DNA of 7,952 nt, from contig JAHAWW010000090.1 in assembly GCA_018383375.1 (NCBI GenBank), positions 1 to 7,952 on the forward strand, given 5' to 3'. Positions within the stretch are counted from its first letter, which is position 1, and each line of letters opens with the position of its first letter. Made by a program: the position numbers and the translations under genes. Shown here piece by piece: positions 7,039-7,952 of the stretch. This DNA is from Prevotellamassilia sp. Its GTDB lineage: Bacteria; Bacteroidota; Bacteroidia; Bacteroidales; Bacteroidaceae. Under the pieces are notes generated by a model. The model was not told where the DNA came from, made no database searches, and was given only the letters and a program-made list of their open reading frames with translations.

Positions 7039-7746
7039 TTATTCGGCCTTTTTGCCACTGAGGCGTGCGATGACGGTCTGATTGCCCACAGTGCGTTGTC
7101 CGAGGCTGGCGAGCACTTCGGTGTCGAGCGGCAGATAGACGTCTACGCGCGAGCCGAACTTGATGAAGCCGAGATGTTCGTCGATAAAACATTCGTCGCC
7201 TTCTTGGGCGTATGTGACGATGCGGCGTGCAACAGCACCGGCCACCTGGCGCACGAGCACTTCTTGGCCGGCGGGGGTTTCAATGACGATGGTGGAACGC
7301 TCGTTTTCGGTGCTGGCTTTGGGCAACCAAGCCTTATGGAAGTTGCCGTTGTGGTGGACGGCTTTTTTTACCACACCCTCCACGGGAAACCAGTTGGCGT
7401 GCACGTTGGTCACCGACATGAATATCGACACCATGATGCGGCGGTCGTGAAACACTTCGTTTTCGTCGACCTCCTCAATCACGACGATTTTACCATCGGC
7501 AGCAGCCACCACGGTGTTTTCCGTCTCTTCTTTAAACAAGCGGATGGGACATCTGAAGAAGTTCACTGCCGTGAGATAGAGAGGCAGGGTGATGGCCAGT
7601 ACGACATAAAACGGGATGAGCGTCACGTCGCGCAAGAGAAAAAACAATAGTCCGTTGACGAGAAGTATGCCAATCAAGCCCCATTGCAAGATAGTGGTGC
7701 CTTCTCTGTGGAGTCTTGGTTTTGAAAGTCTTTTTATTCGGGCCAT
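7039..7746 (-). CDS. psd: phosphatidylserine decarboxylase, short pyruvoyl type
   Basis: This 235-residue proenzyme removes CO2 from phosphatidylserine to give phosphatidylethanolamine. Family members cleave themselves to form a beta chain and an alpha chain whose N-terminal serine becomes the pyruvoyl cofactor. The cleavage site is seen in GFIKFGSRVDVYLP, between Gly198 and Ser199. The presumed Asp-His-Ser helpers are D84 (in AAADGK) and H116 (in NVHANWFP). Two hydrophobic segments (about 19-39 and 42-62) anchor it to the inner membrane. It is shorter than E. coli Psd (about 320 residues) and has the GSR rather than LGST site, placing it in the short class shared by many Bacteroidota and archaeal relatives. 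It is first in the psd-pssA-DUF4834 unit and has its own promoter. The ATG at 7744-7746 gives a normal N-terminus. Confidence 0.95.
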   Translation of the reverse strand: MARIKRLSKPRLHREGTTILQWGLIGILLVNGLLFFLLRDVTLIPFYVVLAITLPLYLTAVNFFRCPIRLFKEETENTVVAAADGKIVVIEEVDENEVFHDRRIMVSIFMSVTNVHANWFPVEGVVKKAVHHNGNFHKAWLPKASTENERSTIVIETPAGQEVLVRQVAGAVARRIVTYAQEGDECFIDEHLGFIKFGSRVDVYLPLDTEVLASLGQRTVGNQTVIARLSGKKAE

Positions 7747-7798
7747 CTTCAGTGTAGTTGTTTCTAATGAAGGGATGAATGTTATCGATAGAGCTTTA

Positions 7799-7852
7799 CT
7801 TGTGCAGGCTGGTCGCCGCCGGTCTCAGCGTCTCACCACTACTCCTGCAAAG
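7799..7852 (-). promoter_or_regulatory. candidate structured 5' leader of psd
   Basis: In the minus-strand transcript, CUUUGCAGG (7852-7844) can pair with CCUGCAcAAG (7808-7799), nine pairs with one bulged C. Inside, UGGU (7838-7835) can pair with ACCA (7813-7810), and a GC-rich core can form further pairs. The hairpin lies in the roughly 120-base leader between the psd promoter and ATG. I do not recognise it as a known riboswitch or leader class, and it may have no function. Confidence 0.35.
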
Positions 7853-7875
7853 CGTAGAACATACCTATATTAATG

Positions 7876-7907
7876 CAAAAATACGTATTTCGCTCTATTC
7901 GGCCAAA
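7876..7907 (-). promoter_or_regulatory. Bacteroides-type promoter of the psd-pssA-DUF4834 unit
   Basis: On the minus strand a -33 element TTTG (plus-strand 7904-7907) is separated by 20 bases from the -7 element TATTTTTG (7876-7883), which fits TAnnTTTG. Both sequence and spacing match the consensus for the main sigma factor of Bacteroidota. The predicted start is near 7868, leaving a leader of about 120 bases before the psd ATG. Confidence 0.72.
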
Positions 7908-7952
7908 TTCGCACCTGTCAAAGTGCGCCAAACCGATTAGACAAGTCGTGGA
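7908..7952. other. window-edge sequence with no supported gene
   Basis: This stretch upstream of the psd promoter shows no recognisable coding signal. Short open frames run to the window end on both strands, but none gives a familiar protein. In other Bacteroidales, as I recall, dnaE often lies near psd; its end is not visible here. Confidence 0.4.

Noticed and set aside
7799..7852. TPP riboswitch, suggested by CUGAGA in the psd leader
   Set aside because: The other conserved TPP riboswitch parts are absent, and the downstream genes have no link to thiamine.
7873..7952. Possible divergent plus-strand gene starting at ATG 7873 and open to the window end
   Set aside because: It overlaps the psd promoter, has no promoter of its own in view, and the 26 residues resemble no family I know; too short to support.
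7839..7952. Possible 3' end of an upstream minus-strand gene ending at TAG 7839-7841
   Set aside because: It runs through the psd promoter and its 37 codons do not look like the end of a known protein such as DnaE.

Overview
The window looks like a chromosomal segment of a member of the order Bacteroidales (phylum Bacteroidota), possibly from the Prevotella side of the order; genus and species cannot be fixed from sequence alone. The evidence is a SusD/RagB-family protein, FISUMP-domain and other lipoproteins with acidic residues right after the lipobox cysteine, promoters of the Bacteroides type (TTTG and TAnnTTTG), no clear Shine-Dalgarno sequence before any of the seven visible starts, and a psd-pssA-DUF4834 cluster next to an EF-P gene very like Bacteroides EF-P.

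Left half, plus strand (1-3583): the 3' part of a surface nutrient-uptake operon. It holds the C-terminal 444 residues of a SusD-like lipoprotein whose start lies before the window, an unrecognised 354-residue lipoprotein, and a 372-residue lipoprotein with a FISUMP domain split by a long insertion. They are packed at 52 and 12 bases spacing, and a strong hairpin terminator follows at 3602-3651. A SusC-type TonB-dependent transporter is expected just upstream but is not seen. The two complete lipoproteins and SusD would sit together on the outer face of the outer membrane; the ligand cannot be told.

Middle, plus strand (3662-5149): an exported protein with two thioredoxin domains. The N-terminal copy has lost the first active-site cysteine and the cis-proline, while the C-terminal copy keeps WCGPC and the proline. 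Its start is only 10 bases after the terminator T-run. A perfect 16-bp hairpin at 5174-5210 separates it from the convergent minus-strand genes.

Right half, minus strand (5236-7952): efp (elongation factor P) with its own promoter, then a three-gene unit read right to left: psd (phosphatidylserine decarboxylase), pssA (phosphatidylserine synthase) and a small DUF4834 membrane protein. PssA makes phosphatidylserine from CDP-diacylglycerol and serine, and Psd converts it to phosphatidylethanolamine. A good promoter at 7876-7907 and a leader of about 120 bases that can fold precede psd.

No RNA gene, CRISPR array, insertion sequence or tRNA was found. The least explained items are the unknown lipoprotein, the FISUMP insertion, the tandem active/degenerate thioredoxin protein and the psd leader.
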